Positions 1 through 7,469 of a DNA stretch of 16,199 bases are shown here, piece by piece. The notes below the pieces were generated by a model. The model was given only the letters and a program-made list of their open reading frames with translations, had not been told where the DNA came from and did not search any database. The DNA comes from Clostridiales bacterium (GTDB taxonomy: Bacteria > Bacillota > Clostridia > Oscillospirales > Oscillospiraceae): positions 6,314 through 22,512 of the forward strand of contig JAHZEF010000017.1 in NCBI GenBank assembly GCA_019422005.1, written 5' to 3'. Position numbers and translations under genes: made by a program. Position 1 is the first letter of the stretch; the number at the start of each line of letters is the position of its first letter.

Positions 1-61
1 GAAATAAAATGTTATTCTTTTCTGAAAGCCATTCATTTAATTCATGACAGGAGGGAGGCCG

Positions 62-958
62 ATGCTGCCTTTGCGGAATCTGGAGATTTTCCGGGCGGTG
101 GCGGAAACCGGGAATTTCACCAGAGCGGCGGAGCGGCTGTATCTGACCCAGTCGGCTGTGTCCCACGCCGTCCGGGAGCTGGAGATGCAGACGGGGACGG
201 TGCTGCTTGAACGGGGGACCAAGCGGGCGAACCCAACTGCCGCCGGCGCGCTGCTTCTGGCGGAGGCGGCGCCGGTTCTCACGGCCTGCGGTCGTTTGGA
301 ACGCCGGATGGGGCAGCTGGAGCGGTCTGCGCCGATTCGTCTGGTTTCCTGCATTACCATTGCGGCCAACTGGCTGCCGGAGATCCTGCGGCGGTTTCAG
401 ATGCAGCGGCCGGAAACGGCGGTACAGGTGGAGGTGACCAGCGCGGCGGCGGCGCTGCAGACGCTTCGGGAGGGCCGCGCGGACGCGGTTTTGCTGGAGG
501 GGGTGCGGCCGGACGGGCCGTTCCTCTGCCGGCCATTCTCCAAGTATTCTCTGGCGGCATTCTGCGCGCCGGAGTATCCGGCAGCCGGCACACAGCTGGA
601 TCTGGAGGCGTTCTGCGCGGAACGGCTGCTGCTGCGGGAGGCCGGCAGCGCAGTCCGGGACACGTTGGACAGCGCTTTGTATCTGGCCGGCCGCCGGGCG
701 GAACCGGTCTGGACCAGTGTCGATTCCCAGGCTCTGCTGTCCGCGGCTCAGGCCGGACTGGGAATCACGGTACTGCCGGAGCTCCTGGCTTCGGCCGCCA
801 CTGCGGAGGGACGGCTGGTTCGTATGGAGGTGGAGGGCCTGCCGCTTTCCAATGAACTGCTGATCGTATGCCGGATCGGGCAGCCGGTTCCGGAGCCGCT
901 GGAGGCATTGCTGGAATTTACAGCGCGCTGCTGTACTGCGGAGGAGGAAGCGGACTGA
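62..958 (+). CDS. LysR-type transcriptional regulator
   Basis: A 298-residue protein with the usual LysR layout. The N-terminal winged helix-turn-helix spans about residues 1-60 and includes NFTRAAERLYLTQSAVSHAV, the family's most conserved stretch. An effector-binding periplasmic-type domain runs from about residue 90 to the end. It should bind DNA as a tetramer and respond to a small molecule; the ligand cannot be read from the sequence. I place the start at ATG 62 because AGGAGGG (49-55) stands six bases before it; the upstream in-frame ATG at 44 has no ribosome site and would overlap the Shine-Dalgarno. A TAAAAT at 5-10 could be a -10 box, with its -35 outside the window. It is the only DNA-binding regulator in the window and lies on the same strand as the eut operon, 1.75 kb upstream, so control of eut is possible but unproven. 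Confidence 0.92.
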   Translation: MLPLRNLEIFRAVAETGNFTRAAERLYLTQSAVSHAVRELEMQTGTVLLERGTKRANPTAAGALLLAEAAPVLTACGRLERRMGQLERSAPIRLVSCITIAANWLPEILRRFQMQRPETAVQVEVTSAAAALQTLREGRADAVLLEGVRPDGPFLCRPFSKYSLAAFCAPEYPAAGTQLDLEAFCAERLLLREAGSAVRDTLDSALYLAGRRAEPVWTSVDSQALLSAAQAGLGITVLPELLASAATAEGRLVRMEVEGLPLSNELLIVCRIGQPVPEPLEALLEFTARCCTAEEEAD

Positions 959-1144
959 ACTGCGCGTGCTGTGCAGCGTCTTCCAATTTCTCCGCATCAC
1001 CCGCGGTTTCCTGGAGGGCCGGAGCAGAACCGGCGCATTTCGTCCGCTTTCCCTGCAAACAGACGCCGCCGGCATTGCACTGCCCCAATGACTGCAGACA
1101 GCACAAAAAACGCCCAACAGAAGCAGGAATATCAGGTTTTGTCA

Positions 1145-1181
1145 GGAGAGGCGTCGTGCAAGCGGCGCCTCTCCAGTTTTT
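1145..1181 (+). terminator. Rho-independent terminator after the LysR gene
   Basis: A 9-bp perfect stem, GGAGAGGCG (1145-1153) with CGCCTCTCC (1166-1174), extends inward by a U-G and two further pairs to leave a six-base loop. Five T residues follow at 1177-1181. The orientation fits transcripts of the LysR gene, about 190 bases upstream; the bases between hold no recognisable gene. Confidence 0.8.
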
Positions 1182-1249
1182 AACCGGATACGCGCATGGC
1201 TGCAGAAGTGAATACAGTGGTCAATCATCCCGTTGGCTTCCGGGAAAAT

Positions 1250-1441
1250 GGCAGGCGTTCTCCCTCGCTGTTTGGGAATGGCCTTTTCCTGCCTGTGTCG
1301 TGTTCGGCAGCGCAGATCCTTTGCTGCCCTTTCACTTTGCTGCCCCAAATCCCCTGCAATCGCTTTCCTCGTTTTCCCTTTCGCTTGCATCTGCCGGACG
1401 GCCGGAAGAAGCAGCTTTACGTTTTCATATTTCCGGGCCAT
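1250..1441 (-). pseudogene. IS3-family transposase OrfA, N-terminal remnant
   Basis: The minus-strand reading from ATG 1441 begins MARKYENVKLLLPAVRQMQA and continues with KGKTRKAIAGDLG and a basic QEKAIPKQRGR stretch. This pattern resembles the helix-turn-helix N-terminus of IS3-family OrfA proteins of Clostridia. The similarity I recognise stops after about 64 residues. The frame stays open to 1142, but the rest does not look like transposase, and there is no OrfB or second inverted repeat. It is therefore a broken insertion-sequence end and not a working element. A Shine-Dalgarno-like AGGGGG (complement of 1449-1454) lies seven bases before the ATG, inside a hairpin. The call rests on memory of the family pattern only. 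Confidence 0.6.
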
Positions 1442-1447
1442 AACAAT

Positions 1448-1493
1448 GCCCCCTGATGTAGTACTTCCATGTTCCTACATCAGGGGGCGTTTT
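1448..1493. repeat. 14-bp inverted repeat over the IS3 orfA ribosome site
   Basis: GCCCCCTGATGTAG (1448-1461) and CTACATCAGGGGGC (1475-1488) form a perfect 14-bp stem with a 13-base loop. On the minus strand the 3' arm contains the AGGGGG ribosome site of the orfA remnant, so the structure would hide it. On the plus strand GTTTTG follows the stem and might give weak termination. Confidence 0.7.
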
Positions 1494-1550
1494 GTCGATT
1501 GTCCGCTTTTACTGGTTCGGTTCAATTGGCTGCGGCGTCTGTTTGCGGTG

Positions 1551-2519
1551 TTATGAAAGATACTGCTTCTGCAGCTCCCGCACCATGCGGATATAACGGA
1601 GCTTGCATGCCTCCGGCCGGCCGGCCAGCAGGTCCTCATAGCAGGGCCCCAGATACCGGTCCCGGATCTCGCTGTAGCGCGCGGCCCGGTCGCCGCAGTG
1701 ATTGATGCAGGTGACAATACCGGGGGCGATGTCGTAATATTCCTCCACCAGTGCGGGGCCGTCGGGGCAGGACATCAGATAGCCGTCACGAAAGGCGCGG
1801 AAGGCGGTCAGCTCTGCGCAATCGTCCGGCTTTCCCAGCTCTTCGCAGACTGCCGTGGTGATAAAGCACAGCTTGAAGCGCTTGCGGAAGCCGCCGGAAA
1901 TGGCGTCATACGATCCGACGTAGAAGGGGGATTTGGGATTGCGCTCCACCCAGTGCCGCTGCAGCGTGTCGCAGAATTCCTGGCTGATGGAGAGCCCCAG
2001 ATGGCCGACCATGGGGACCATGAAAATTGCAATGGTCATTTTATCGTCGTCCCGAATCAGCGTCTGCTTATACTTCAGCTTCCAGTCCTTGTTCTGCATC
2101 CAGACCTGTTCCAGCTGATCCAGAAAGGCGGTGACAGCCTGGGCGATCCGCTCCGACTGACGTTCCGGTTCGATCCGGCAGGCTGTGTCCAGATCCTCAA
2201 AGACGCTCCGGCAGGCCTGCTCGTACTGGAGGAAGGCAGGCTCGTATTCCCTGCGGCTTATTTTTTTATGAAGGCCGGGATGATCGGTGATGCAGCGGAT
2301 CAGATCCGTGCAGACCCGGCGCATCAGTTCCTCCGGATCGCCGTCCAGCTCCACCGGCGTCAATTCCGTCACCAGATCCTGCGGCGTCAGCTTTGCGCCG
2401 CAGAACATGCAGGAAAAATGCTCCAGCCGGGCCGGCACCCGCAGTTCTTCCCCGCACTTGCTGCACTTACCGACAAGGTATTCCTGATCGCTCATAGCAT
2501 GCTCACATCCGTTTCTCAT
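1551..2519 (-). CDS. Zinc-ribbon protein with CFI-box domain, function unknown
   Basis: A 322-residue soluble protein without signal peptide or membrane segments. The N-terminus carries a four-cysteine zinc ribbon, C19-x2-C22 and C37-x2-C40. The C-terminal half carries the CFITTAVCEELGKPDDCAEL block (about residues 217-236), which marks the 'CFI-box' group of Firmicutes proteins whose biochemical role I do not know. Two starts are possible. ATG 2519 has GGGAG nine bases upstream. ATG 2495 (protein starting MSDQEYLVGKCSKCG) is closer to relatives I remember but has a poor ribosome site. A minus-strand promoter lies at 2558-2586. The gene is divergent from the eut operon and shares its upstream region; nothing in the sequence links it to ethanolamine metabolism. 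Confidence 0.75.
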   Translation of the reverse strand: MRNGCEHAMSDQEYLVGKCSKCGEELRVPARLEHFSCMFCGAKLTPQDLVTELTPVELDGDPEELMRRVCTDLIRCITDHPGLHKKISRREYEPAFLQYEQACRSVFEDLDTACRIEPERQSERIAQAVTAFLDQLEQVWMQNKDWKLKYKQTLIRDDDKMTIAIFMVPMVGHLGLSISQEFCDTLQRHWVERNPKSPFYVGSYDAISGGFRKRFKLCFITTAVCEELGKPDDCAELTAFRAFRDGYLMSCPDGPALVEEYYDIAPGIVTCINHCGDRAARYSEIRDRYLGPCYEDLLAGRPEACKLRYIRMVRELQKQYLS

Positions 2520-2557
2520 TTGTGGAAACTCCCGTTTTCGGGAACAGATTCAAATAT

Positions 2558-2586
2558 ATCATCCCATATTTGCAGCGGCTTGTCAA
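2558..2586 (-). promoter_or_regulatory. Sigma-A-type promoter for the zinc-ribbon gene
   Basis: On the minus strand a perfect TTGACA -35 (complement of 2581-2586) is followed by a 17-base spacer and GATGAT (complement of 2558-2563), four of six matches to the -10 consensus. Transcription would begin near 2550 and give a leader of about 30 bases. A small hairpin, TCCCG-AAAA-CGGGA, overlaps the GGGAG ribosome site in that leader. Confidence 0.5.
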
Positions 2587-2620
2587 CCGAGAATCTCGCC
2601 GGCGCCGGCATGGCCCTGCG

Positions 2621-2649
2621 GGACACGGCGCGCCGCGCCGTCCAGTTTT
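2621..2649 (+). promoter_or_regulatory. GC-rich hairpin with short T run in the eut leader; possible attenuator
   Basis: CGGCGC (2626-2631) pairs with GCGCCG (2635-2640) over a three-base loop. GGA (2621-2623) pairs with TCC (2641-2643) past a two-base bulge, and TTTT follows at 2646-2649. It lies 63 bases before the eutG start. The T run is short, so it may be a weak or regulated terminator, or merely GC-rich sequence. A palindromic GCCGGCGCCGGC lies just upstream at about 2598-2609. I could not identify a convincing plus-strand promoter: TTGGCA at 2648-2653 resembles a -35 but has no good -10 at 17 bases. Confidence 0.3.
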
Positions 2650-2711
2650 GGCAGAATGCTTATGTTTTTGGTTTTTTGGGAAATACTACATGGCAGAAAG
2701 GCGGTGGGACT

Positions 2712-3785
2712 TTGAACGTATTTCACTGCAGAACCCGTATCTTTTTCGGGGACGGCGCTTTGTCACAGCTGGAGCAGTGCGGTGCCGGTTCCGTCCTGGT
2801 GGTGACGGACCGGTTTTTTCAGGAATCCGGCCTGGCGCAGAAAGTGGGCGCCATGGCGTCCAAAAACCATGTTTCTGTTTTTTCCGAAGTGACGCCGGAC
2901 CCTTCCGCGGAGCTGGTTGCGAAGGGGGAGGCGATGTTCCGCTCCTGCCAGCCGGATCTTCTGATTGCGCTGGGAGGCGGCAGCCCCATGGACTGCGCCA
3001 AGGCGATCCTGTATCTGCAGGAGCGGCGGCCGCTGTTTGTCGCGATCCCCACAACCTCCGGCACAGGCAGCGAGGTCACCGGGTTTTCCATTGTATCACA
3101 CGGGGGCGTCAAGCATCCGATTGTGGATGAAGCGCTTCTCCCGGACTGGGCGATCCTGGATCCCAGCCTGCTGCACGCCCTGCCCAAGGGCCTGATCGCC
3201 GACACCGGTATGGATGTCCTGGCCCACGACCTGGAGGCACTGGCGGCCAGGGGCGCCTCTGCCTTTTCCGACGCTCTCGCGAGGGGCAGCTTTGCTGTCT
3301 GCATGGAGCAGCTTCCCGTTTCCTATGCGGGCGATCCGGCGGTCCGGGGCCGGATCCACGAGGCGGCAACCATGGCGGGCCTGGCGTTCCAGCATGCGGG
3401 GCTGGGCATCTGCCATTCCCTGGCCCATGCTCTGGGAGGCAGATTTCACATTGCCCACGGGCGCCTGAATGCAATTCTGCTGCCGGCAGTGCTGGAATAC
3501 AACAGCGCAGCCTGCCTGGGGGCCTATCTCAGCCTGGCGCGGAGCATCGGCGTCAGCGGCGCGACGGAGCGTCTGCTGCTGCGGAATCTGATTGCAGCGG
3601 TCTGCCGCCTGCGGGCCGCCCTGGACCTTCCCGCCACGCTGCAGCAGGCGGGAATCCCGGCGGCGGAACTGGATGCGGCGCTGGACGCCCTGGCTGATAC
3701 GGCAATGGCGGATCCCTGCACGGCCTCCAATCCCCGTTCGCCGATGCGGGACGATCTGAAAGCAATCCTGCGTCAGGTGAGATAG
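2712..3785 (+). CDS. eutG: Iron-containing alcohol dehydrogenase (EutG/PduQ type)
   Basis: Reduces acetaldehyde to ethanol with NADH, regenerating NAD+ for EutE, probably in or at the microcompartment. The 357-residue protein shows the class III alcohol dehydrogenase signatures: GGGSPMDCAKAI for nucleotide binding, PTTSGTGSEVT, and the metal site made by the aspartate and histidine of DTGMDVLAHDLEA plus histidines in HAGLGICHSLAHALGG and FHIAHG. The frame is open far upstream, antisense to the zinc-ribbon gene. I choose TTG 2712 because it gives NVFHCRTRIFFGDGAL, which matches the usual beginning of EutG/PduQ proteins; AAAGGCGG lies about ten bases before it. An ATG at 2610 would add 34 unrelated residues. 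The protein is somewhat shorter than the 370-395 residues common in the family. It is first gene of the operon, and its stop abuts the ATG of eutA. Confidence 0.88.
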   Translation: MNVFHCRTRIFFGDGALSQLEQCGAGSVLVVTDRFFQESGLAQKVGAMASKNHVSVFSEVTPDPSAELVAKGEAMFRSCQPDLLIALGGGSPMDCAKAILYLQERRPLFVAIPTTSGTGSEVTGFSIVSHGGVKHPIVDEALLPDWAILDPSLLHALPKGLIADTGMDVLAHDLEALAARGASAFSDALARGSFAVCMEQLPVSYAGDPAVRGRIHEAATMAGLAFQHAGLGICHSLAHALGGRFHIAHGRLNAILLPAVLEYNSAACLGAYLSLARSIGVSGATERLLLRNLIAAVCRLRAALDLPATLQQAGIPAAELDAALDALADTAMADPCTASNPRSPMRDDLKAILRQVR

Positions 3786-5192
3786 ATGGAGCGGCATCTG
3801 CTGTCGGTGGGAATCGACATCGGCACCAGCACGACCCAGCTGGTACTCTCGCGCCTGACGGTCCGCAATACGGCCGCGGCCTTTACTGTCCCCAGGCTGG
3901 AAATTACGGAGAAGGAACTCCTGTTCCGCAGCGCGATTCACTTTACGCCGCTGCTGTCGGACAACTGGATCGACGCTCCGGCCATTGAGCGGATTGTGGA
4001 TGCGGAATACCGCGCCGCCGGCGTCCAACCGGCGCAGATTGAAACCGGCGCGGTGATCATTACCGGCGAGACGGCCCGCAAAGAGAATGCAAGACAGGTG
4101 CTGGCGGCGCTGTCCGGCTATGCAGGGGATTTTGTGGTTGCCACCGCAGGGCCCGACCTGGAGGGGATCCTGGCGGCCCGGGGCGCCGGCTGTGACGTGT
4201 ATTCCCGGGAACACCGTACATCGGTGCTCAACTTCGATATCGGCGGCGGGACCTCCAACCTGTGCCTGATGGACCGCGGGGAAATTGTGAGCACCGGCTG
4301 CCTGAATGTGGGAGGCCGCCTGATCAAGCTGGACGGCCAGGGAAGGGTCTGCTACGTGTCGCCTGTGCTGCAGGGGCTATGCAGCCTGGAGGTTGGGCAG
4401 CCGGTATCGCCGGACGATCTGCAGCCGGTGGTGGACCGGCTGGCTGAAGCGCTGGAGGAGGCGGCCGGGCTGCGGCCCAGGACGGAGCTGAGCGGCCGGC
4501 TGACCACCAGTCAGCTGGCGGCGCTGCCGGATCCGCTGCCGGTTTTCTCCTTTTCCGGCGGCGTGGCGGATCTGATCTATACGGACGACCCGCCTGACTG
4601 GAGGGCGTTTGGGGATATCGGCGTACTGCTGGGACGGGCCATCCGCCGTTCCGGACTGTTTGCCGTGCCGCATATGCGCCCCAGAGAGACGATCCGCGCC
4701 ACCGTGGTAGGGGCGGGAAGCCATACGACGACGCTTTCCGGCAGCACCATTGCCTATGAGGGCGTTTCCTTCCCGCTCAAAAACCTGCCGGTTCTCTCCC
4801 TGTCCGACGACGAGGCCGCGCAGCCGCCCGGGGAACTGGCCCGGACTGTGGAACAGAAACTCCGGTGGTTTTGGGAAGGGGGGACGCCGGAGCCGGTAGT
4901 CCTGGCCCTGCGCGGAGCGCGGAACCCGGGCTTCGATGAGATTGAGCGCATGGCCCGGGGCCTGGCGGACGGGCTGCGGCCCCTGCAGGAGGCGGGTCAT
5001 CCACTGCTGATCTGTGTGGAGGAAGACATGGGAAAGGCCCTGGGGCAGTCCATCCTCTGCCGTTTGCCGCCGCCGCGCCGGCTGATCTGCATGGACGGCC
5101 TTGGGCTGAAGACCGGGGCGTTTCTGGATGTGGGCAGCCCCGTGGGGAGCGCGCTGCCAGTGGTTGTCAAAACGTTGATTTTTACATCGTGA
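3786..5192 (+). CDS. eutA: Ethanolamine ammonia-lyase reactivating factor EutA
   Basis: A 468-residue chaperone-like ATPase that removes damaged cobalamin from EutBC so that fresh adenosylcobalamin can bind. The actin/Hsp70-type nucleotide-binding fold is visible: phosphate-1 loop VGIDIGTSTTQLVLSRL near residues 8-24, phosphate-2 loop FDIGGGTSNLCLMDRGE from F150, and the adenosine-side FSFSGGVADLIY near residue 255. The block VVGAGSHTTTLSGSTI is typical of EutA. The length is close to the 467 residues of the enterobacterial protein. ATG 3786 follows the eutG stop directly, with AGGTGAG just upstream, so the two genes are translationally coupled. It is followed by eutB, as in most eut operons. 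Confidence 0.95.
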   Translation: MERHLLSVGIDIGTSTTQLVLSRLTVRNTAAAFTVPRLEITEKELLFRSAIHFTPLLSDNWIDAPAIERIVDAEYRAAGVQPAQIETGAVIITGETARKENARQVLAALSGYAGDFVVATAGPDLEGILAARGAGCDVYSREHRTSVLNFDIGGGTSNLCLMDRGEIVSTGCLNVGGRLIKLDGQGRVCYVSPVLQGLCSLEVGQPVSPDDLQPVVDRLAEALEEAAGLRPRTELSGRLTTSQLAALPDPLPVFSFSGGVADLIYTDDPPDWRAFGDIGVLLGRAIRRSGLFAVPHMRPRETIRATVVGAGSHTTTLSGSTIAYEGVSFPLKNLPVLSLSDDEAAQPPGELARTVEQKLRWFWEGGTPEPVVLALRGARNPGFDEIERMARGLADGLRPLQEAGHPLLICVEEDMGKALGQSILCRLPPPRRLICMDGLGLKTGAFLDVGSPVGSALPVVVKTLIFTS

Positions 5193-5196
5193 GGTG
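5191..5196 (+). promoter_or_regulatory. Ribosome binding site that decides the eutB start
   Basis: GAGGTG, overlapping the eutA stop codon TGA (5190-5192), sits six bases before TTG 5203. It makes the in-frame GTG at 5194 unlikely, since that codon is part of the site. Translation of eutB is thus coupled to termination of eutA. Confidence 0.7.
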
Positions 5197-5202
5197 TGTG
5201 AT

Positions 5203-6582
5203 TTGAAATTAAAAACCCAATTGTTCGGCAAGACGTATCAGTTTCAGGATCTGCGCCAGGTTATGGCCAAGGCGAACGAAGAGAAATCCGGAGACCGCCT
5301 GGCAGGGATCGCTGCGGAGGACGCTCAGGAGCGCGTGGCCGCCAAGGTGGTCCTGTCTCACCTGACGCTGCATGATCTCTATGAGAATCCGGCGGTTCCC
5401 TATGAGCAGGATGAGGTGACCCGCATCATTCAGGACGGCGTCAACCGGCGTATCTATCGTGAAATCCAGAACTGGACGGTGTCCGAGCTTCGTGAATGGC
5501 TCCTGCGGGAGGAGACGGGGGAGGCGGAAATCCGGCGGGTGTCCCGGGGGCTGACCTCTGAAATGGTGGCCGCGGCTGCGAAACTTATGAGCAACCTGGA
5601 CCTGGTTTATGCGGCGTCCAAAATCCGCGTCACGGCGCACTGCAATACCACGATCGGGCTTCCGGGGACGCTGTCCTGCCGCCTTCAGCCCAATCACACC
5701 ACAGATGACCCGGACGGCATTATGGCCTCGCTGCTGGAGGGGCTGACCTATGGGGCAGGCGACGCGGTGCTTGGCCTGAACCCGGTGGACGACGGCGTGG
5801 AGAGCGTGACCAGGGTTTTGAAGCGTTTCGATGAAATCAGGGGGAAATGGGAAATTCCCACGCAGATCTGCGTGCTGGCGCATGTGACGACACAGATGCA
5901 GGCGGTTCGCAGGGGGGCGCCGTCAGACCTGATTTTCCAATCCATTGCCGGCAGTGAGAAAGGGAATGAGGCGTTCGGGTTCCGGGCGGAAACCCTGGAA
6001 GAGGCGCGGCAGCTGATGCTGTCCGACGGGACCGCCGAGGGGCCCAACGTCCTGTACTTTGAGACGGGACAGGGCTCCGAGCTCTCCAGCGAGGCGCATA
6101 ACGGCTGGGATCAGGTTACCATGGAGGCGCGCTGCTACGGGTTTGCGAAGCGGTTCCAGCCGTTTCTGGTCAACACCGTTGTGGGGTTTATCGGGCCGGA
6201 GTATCTCTATGACGCCAGACAGGTGATCCGCGCGGGCCTGGAAGACCACTTTATGGGAAAGCTGACCGGCGTTCCCATGGGCTGCGACGCCTGCTATACC
6301 AATCATATGAAGGCCGATCAGAATGACATTGAAAATCTGGCGGTGCTTCTGACCGCCGCCGGATGCAACTATTTTATGGGGATTCCGCACGGAGACGACA
6401 TTATGCTGAATTATCAGACGACAGGATTCCATGAAACAGCGGCCCTGCGGGAATTGTTCGGGCTGACAGCCATTCCTCCGTTCCAGGCCTGGCTGGAGCG
6501 AATGGGCTTTGTGGAAAACGGCCGCCTGACTGCCAGGGCCGGGGACGGCTCGATTCTGCTGGGACAGGAGGGTGCGAGATGA
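5203..6582 (+). CDS. eutB: Ethanolamine ammonia-lyase large (catalytic) subunit
   Basis: With EutC and adenosylcobalamin it converts ethanolamine to acetaldehyde and ammonia by radical chemistry in the microcompartment lumen. The 459-residue protein matches EutB along its whole length. Counting from TTG 5203, R160 and Q162 (in CRLQPN), N193 (GLNPVDD), E287 (YFETGQG) and D362 (MGCDACYTNH) fall at the numbers known for the active site of the Salmonella enzyme. This supports a complete active site and the TTG start, which begins KLKTQLFGKTYQF as in relatives. GAGGTG at 5191-5196 gives six-base spacing to the TTG; the GTG at 5194 would start inside that site. The unusual TTG start may limit expression. 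The stop overlaps the eutC ATG as ATGA. Confidence 0.97.
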   Translation: MKLKTQLFGKTYQFQDLRQVMAKANEEKSGDRLAGIAAEDAQERVAAKVVLSHLTLHDLYENPAVPYEQDEVTRIIQDGVNRRIYREIQNWTVSELREWLLREETGEAEIRRVSRGLTSEMVAAAAKLMSNLDLVYAASKIRVTAHCNTTIGLPGTLSCRLQPNHTTDDPDGIMASLLEGLTYGAGDAVLGLNPVDDGVESVTRVLKRFDEIRGKWEIPTQICVLAHVTTQMQAVRRGAPSDLIFQSIAGSEKGNEAFGFRAETLEEARQLMLSDGTAEGPNVLYFETGQGSELSSEAHNGWDQVTMEARCYGFAKRFQPFLVNTVVGFIGPEYLYDARQVIRAGLEDHFMGKLTGVPMGCDACYTNHMKADQNDIENLAVLLTAAGCNYFMGIPHGDDIMLNYQTTGFHETAALRELFGLTAIPPFQAWLERMGFVENGRLTARAGDGSILLGQEGAR

Positions 6583-7469
6583 ACCGTGACGAACTGAAAT
6601 CCCTGGTGGCGCAGATGCTGCAGGAGCTGGGCGGAGAACCTGTGCCGGCGCCGCCTGCAGCTGCCGGCCCGCATGCGGCGCCGGCAGAGCCGGACGGCCT
6701 GCTGGAGGACATCACGGAAACGGATCTGCGCAGGCAGTACCTGGTCAGCAACCCGGCCAACCGGGAGGCATTTCTGGAACTGAAGGCCCGGACGCCGGCC
6801 CGGATTGGACTGGGCCGTGCAGGGGCGCGGTACAAAACTGCAACGATGCTCCGGTTCCGGGCGGACCATGCAGCCGCGCAGGACAGCGTTTTTTCCCATG
6901 TCAGCGAGACGTTTTACCGGGATAACCATCTGGTGTTTGTACAGACCAAGTGCAGGGATAAGGACGAGTATCTGACCCGCCCGGATCTGGGCCGCCGGTT
7001 CGACGCGGAAAATCAGGCGATTATCCAAAAGACCTGCGGCCGGCATCCCAGGGTGCTGCTGGTGATCGGCGACGGCCTGTCCTCCGCGGCGATTGAGGCC
7101 AACGCCATGGACTGTGCCAAAGCGATTGCCCAGGGCCTGTCGGCCTACGGCATTTCCCTGGGGGAAACGCTGTTTATTCAGTACTGCCGCGTGGGCGCGT
7201 CCGACCATATCGGTTCGCTCACCGATGCGGAACTGGTCTGCATGCTGGTGGGAGAACGGCCGGGGCTGGTGACTTCGGAATCCATGTCGGCCTATCTCAC
7301 GTACGAGCCGAGGATCGGCGTGCCGGAATCCGCCAGGACCGTGGTTTCCAATATTCACCGGCAGGGGACGCCGGCGGTGGAGGCCGGAGCCCACATTGCC
7401 TCCCTGATCCGGCAGATACTGGAGCGCAGATGCTCCGGCGTGGCGTTCCGCCAGGGGGTGGAGGCATGA
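6579..7469 (+). CDS. eutC: Ethanolamine ammonia-lyase small subunit
   Basis: Completes the cobalamin-binding interface of the ammonia-lyase with EutB. The 296 residues equal the usual length. The conserved core starts near residue 45 (DLRRQYLVSNPANREAFLEL) and includes TPARIGLGRAGARYKTATML, VIGDGLSSAAIEANA, IQYCRVGASDHIG and VGERPGLVTSESMSAYLTYE. The first 17 residues (MNRDELKSLVAQMLQEL) form an amphipathic helix. It is followed by a proline/alanine-rich linker (about residues 22-40), which is how microcompartment-targeting peptides are arranged. The same start recurs in EutQ of this operon. ATG 6579 overlaps the eutB stop by four bases, so expression is coupled one to one with the large subunit. 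Confidence 0.97.
   Translation: MNRDELKSLVAQMLQELGGEPVPAPPAAAGPHAAPAEPDGLLEDITETDLRRQYLVSNPANREAFLELKARTPARIGLGRAGARYKTATMLRFRADHAAAQDSVFSHVSETFYRDNHLVFVQTKCRDKDEYLTRPDLGRRFDAENQAIIQKTCGRHPRVLLVIGDGLSSAAIEANAMDCAKAIAQGLSAYGISLGETLFIQYCRVGASDHIGSLTDAELVCMLVGERPGLVTSESMSAYLTYEPRIGVPESARTVVSNIHRQGTPAVEAGAHIASLIRQILERRCSGVAFRQGVEA

Noticed and set aside
44..61. ATG 44 as start of the LysR gene
   Set aside because: The AGGAGGG site at 49-55 lies downstream of it and is correctly spaced for ATG 62.
1698..2711. Upstream extension of eutG giving a 695-residue protein
   Set aside because: The extra part is antisense to the zinc-ribbon gene and resembles nothing; eutG homology begins at TTG 2712.
2587..2711. 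Cobalamin riboswitch or ANTAR (EutV) site before eutG
   Set aside because: I found no B12-box-like sequence and no convincing pair of hexaloop hairpins; the region is short and GC-rich. Only a weak attenuator-like hairpin was kept.
5194..5202. GTG 5194 as eutB start
   Set aside because: It falls inside the GAGGTG ribosome site, and the TTG start puts the active-site residues at the expected numbers.
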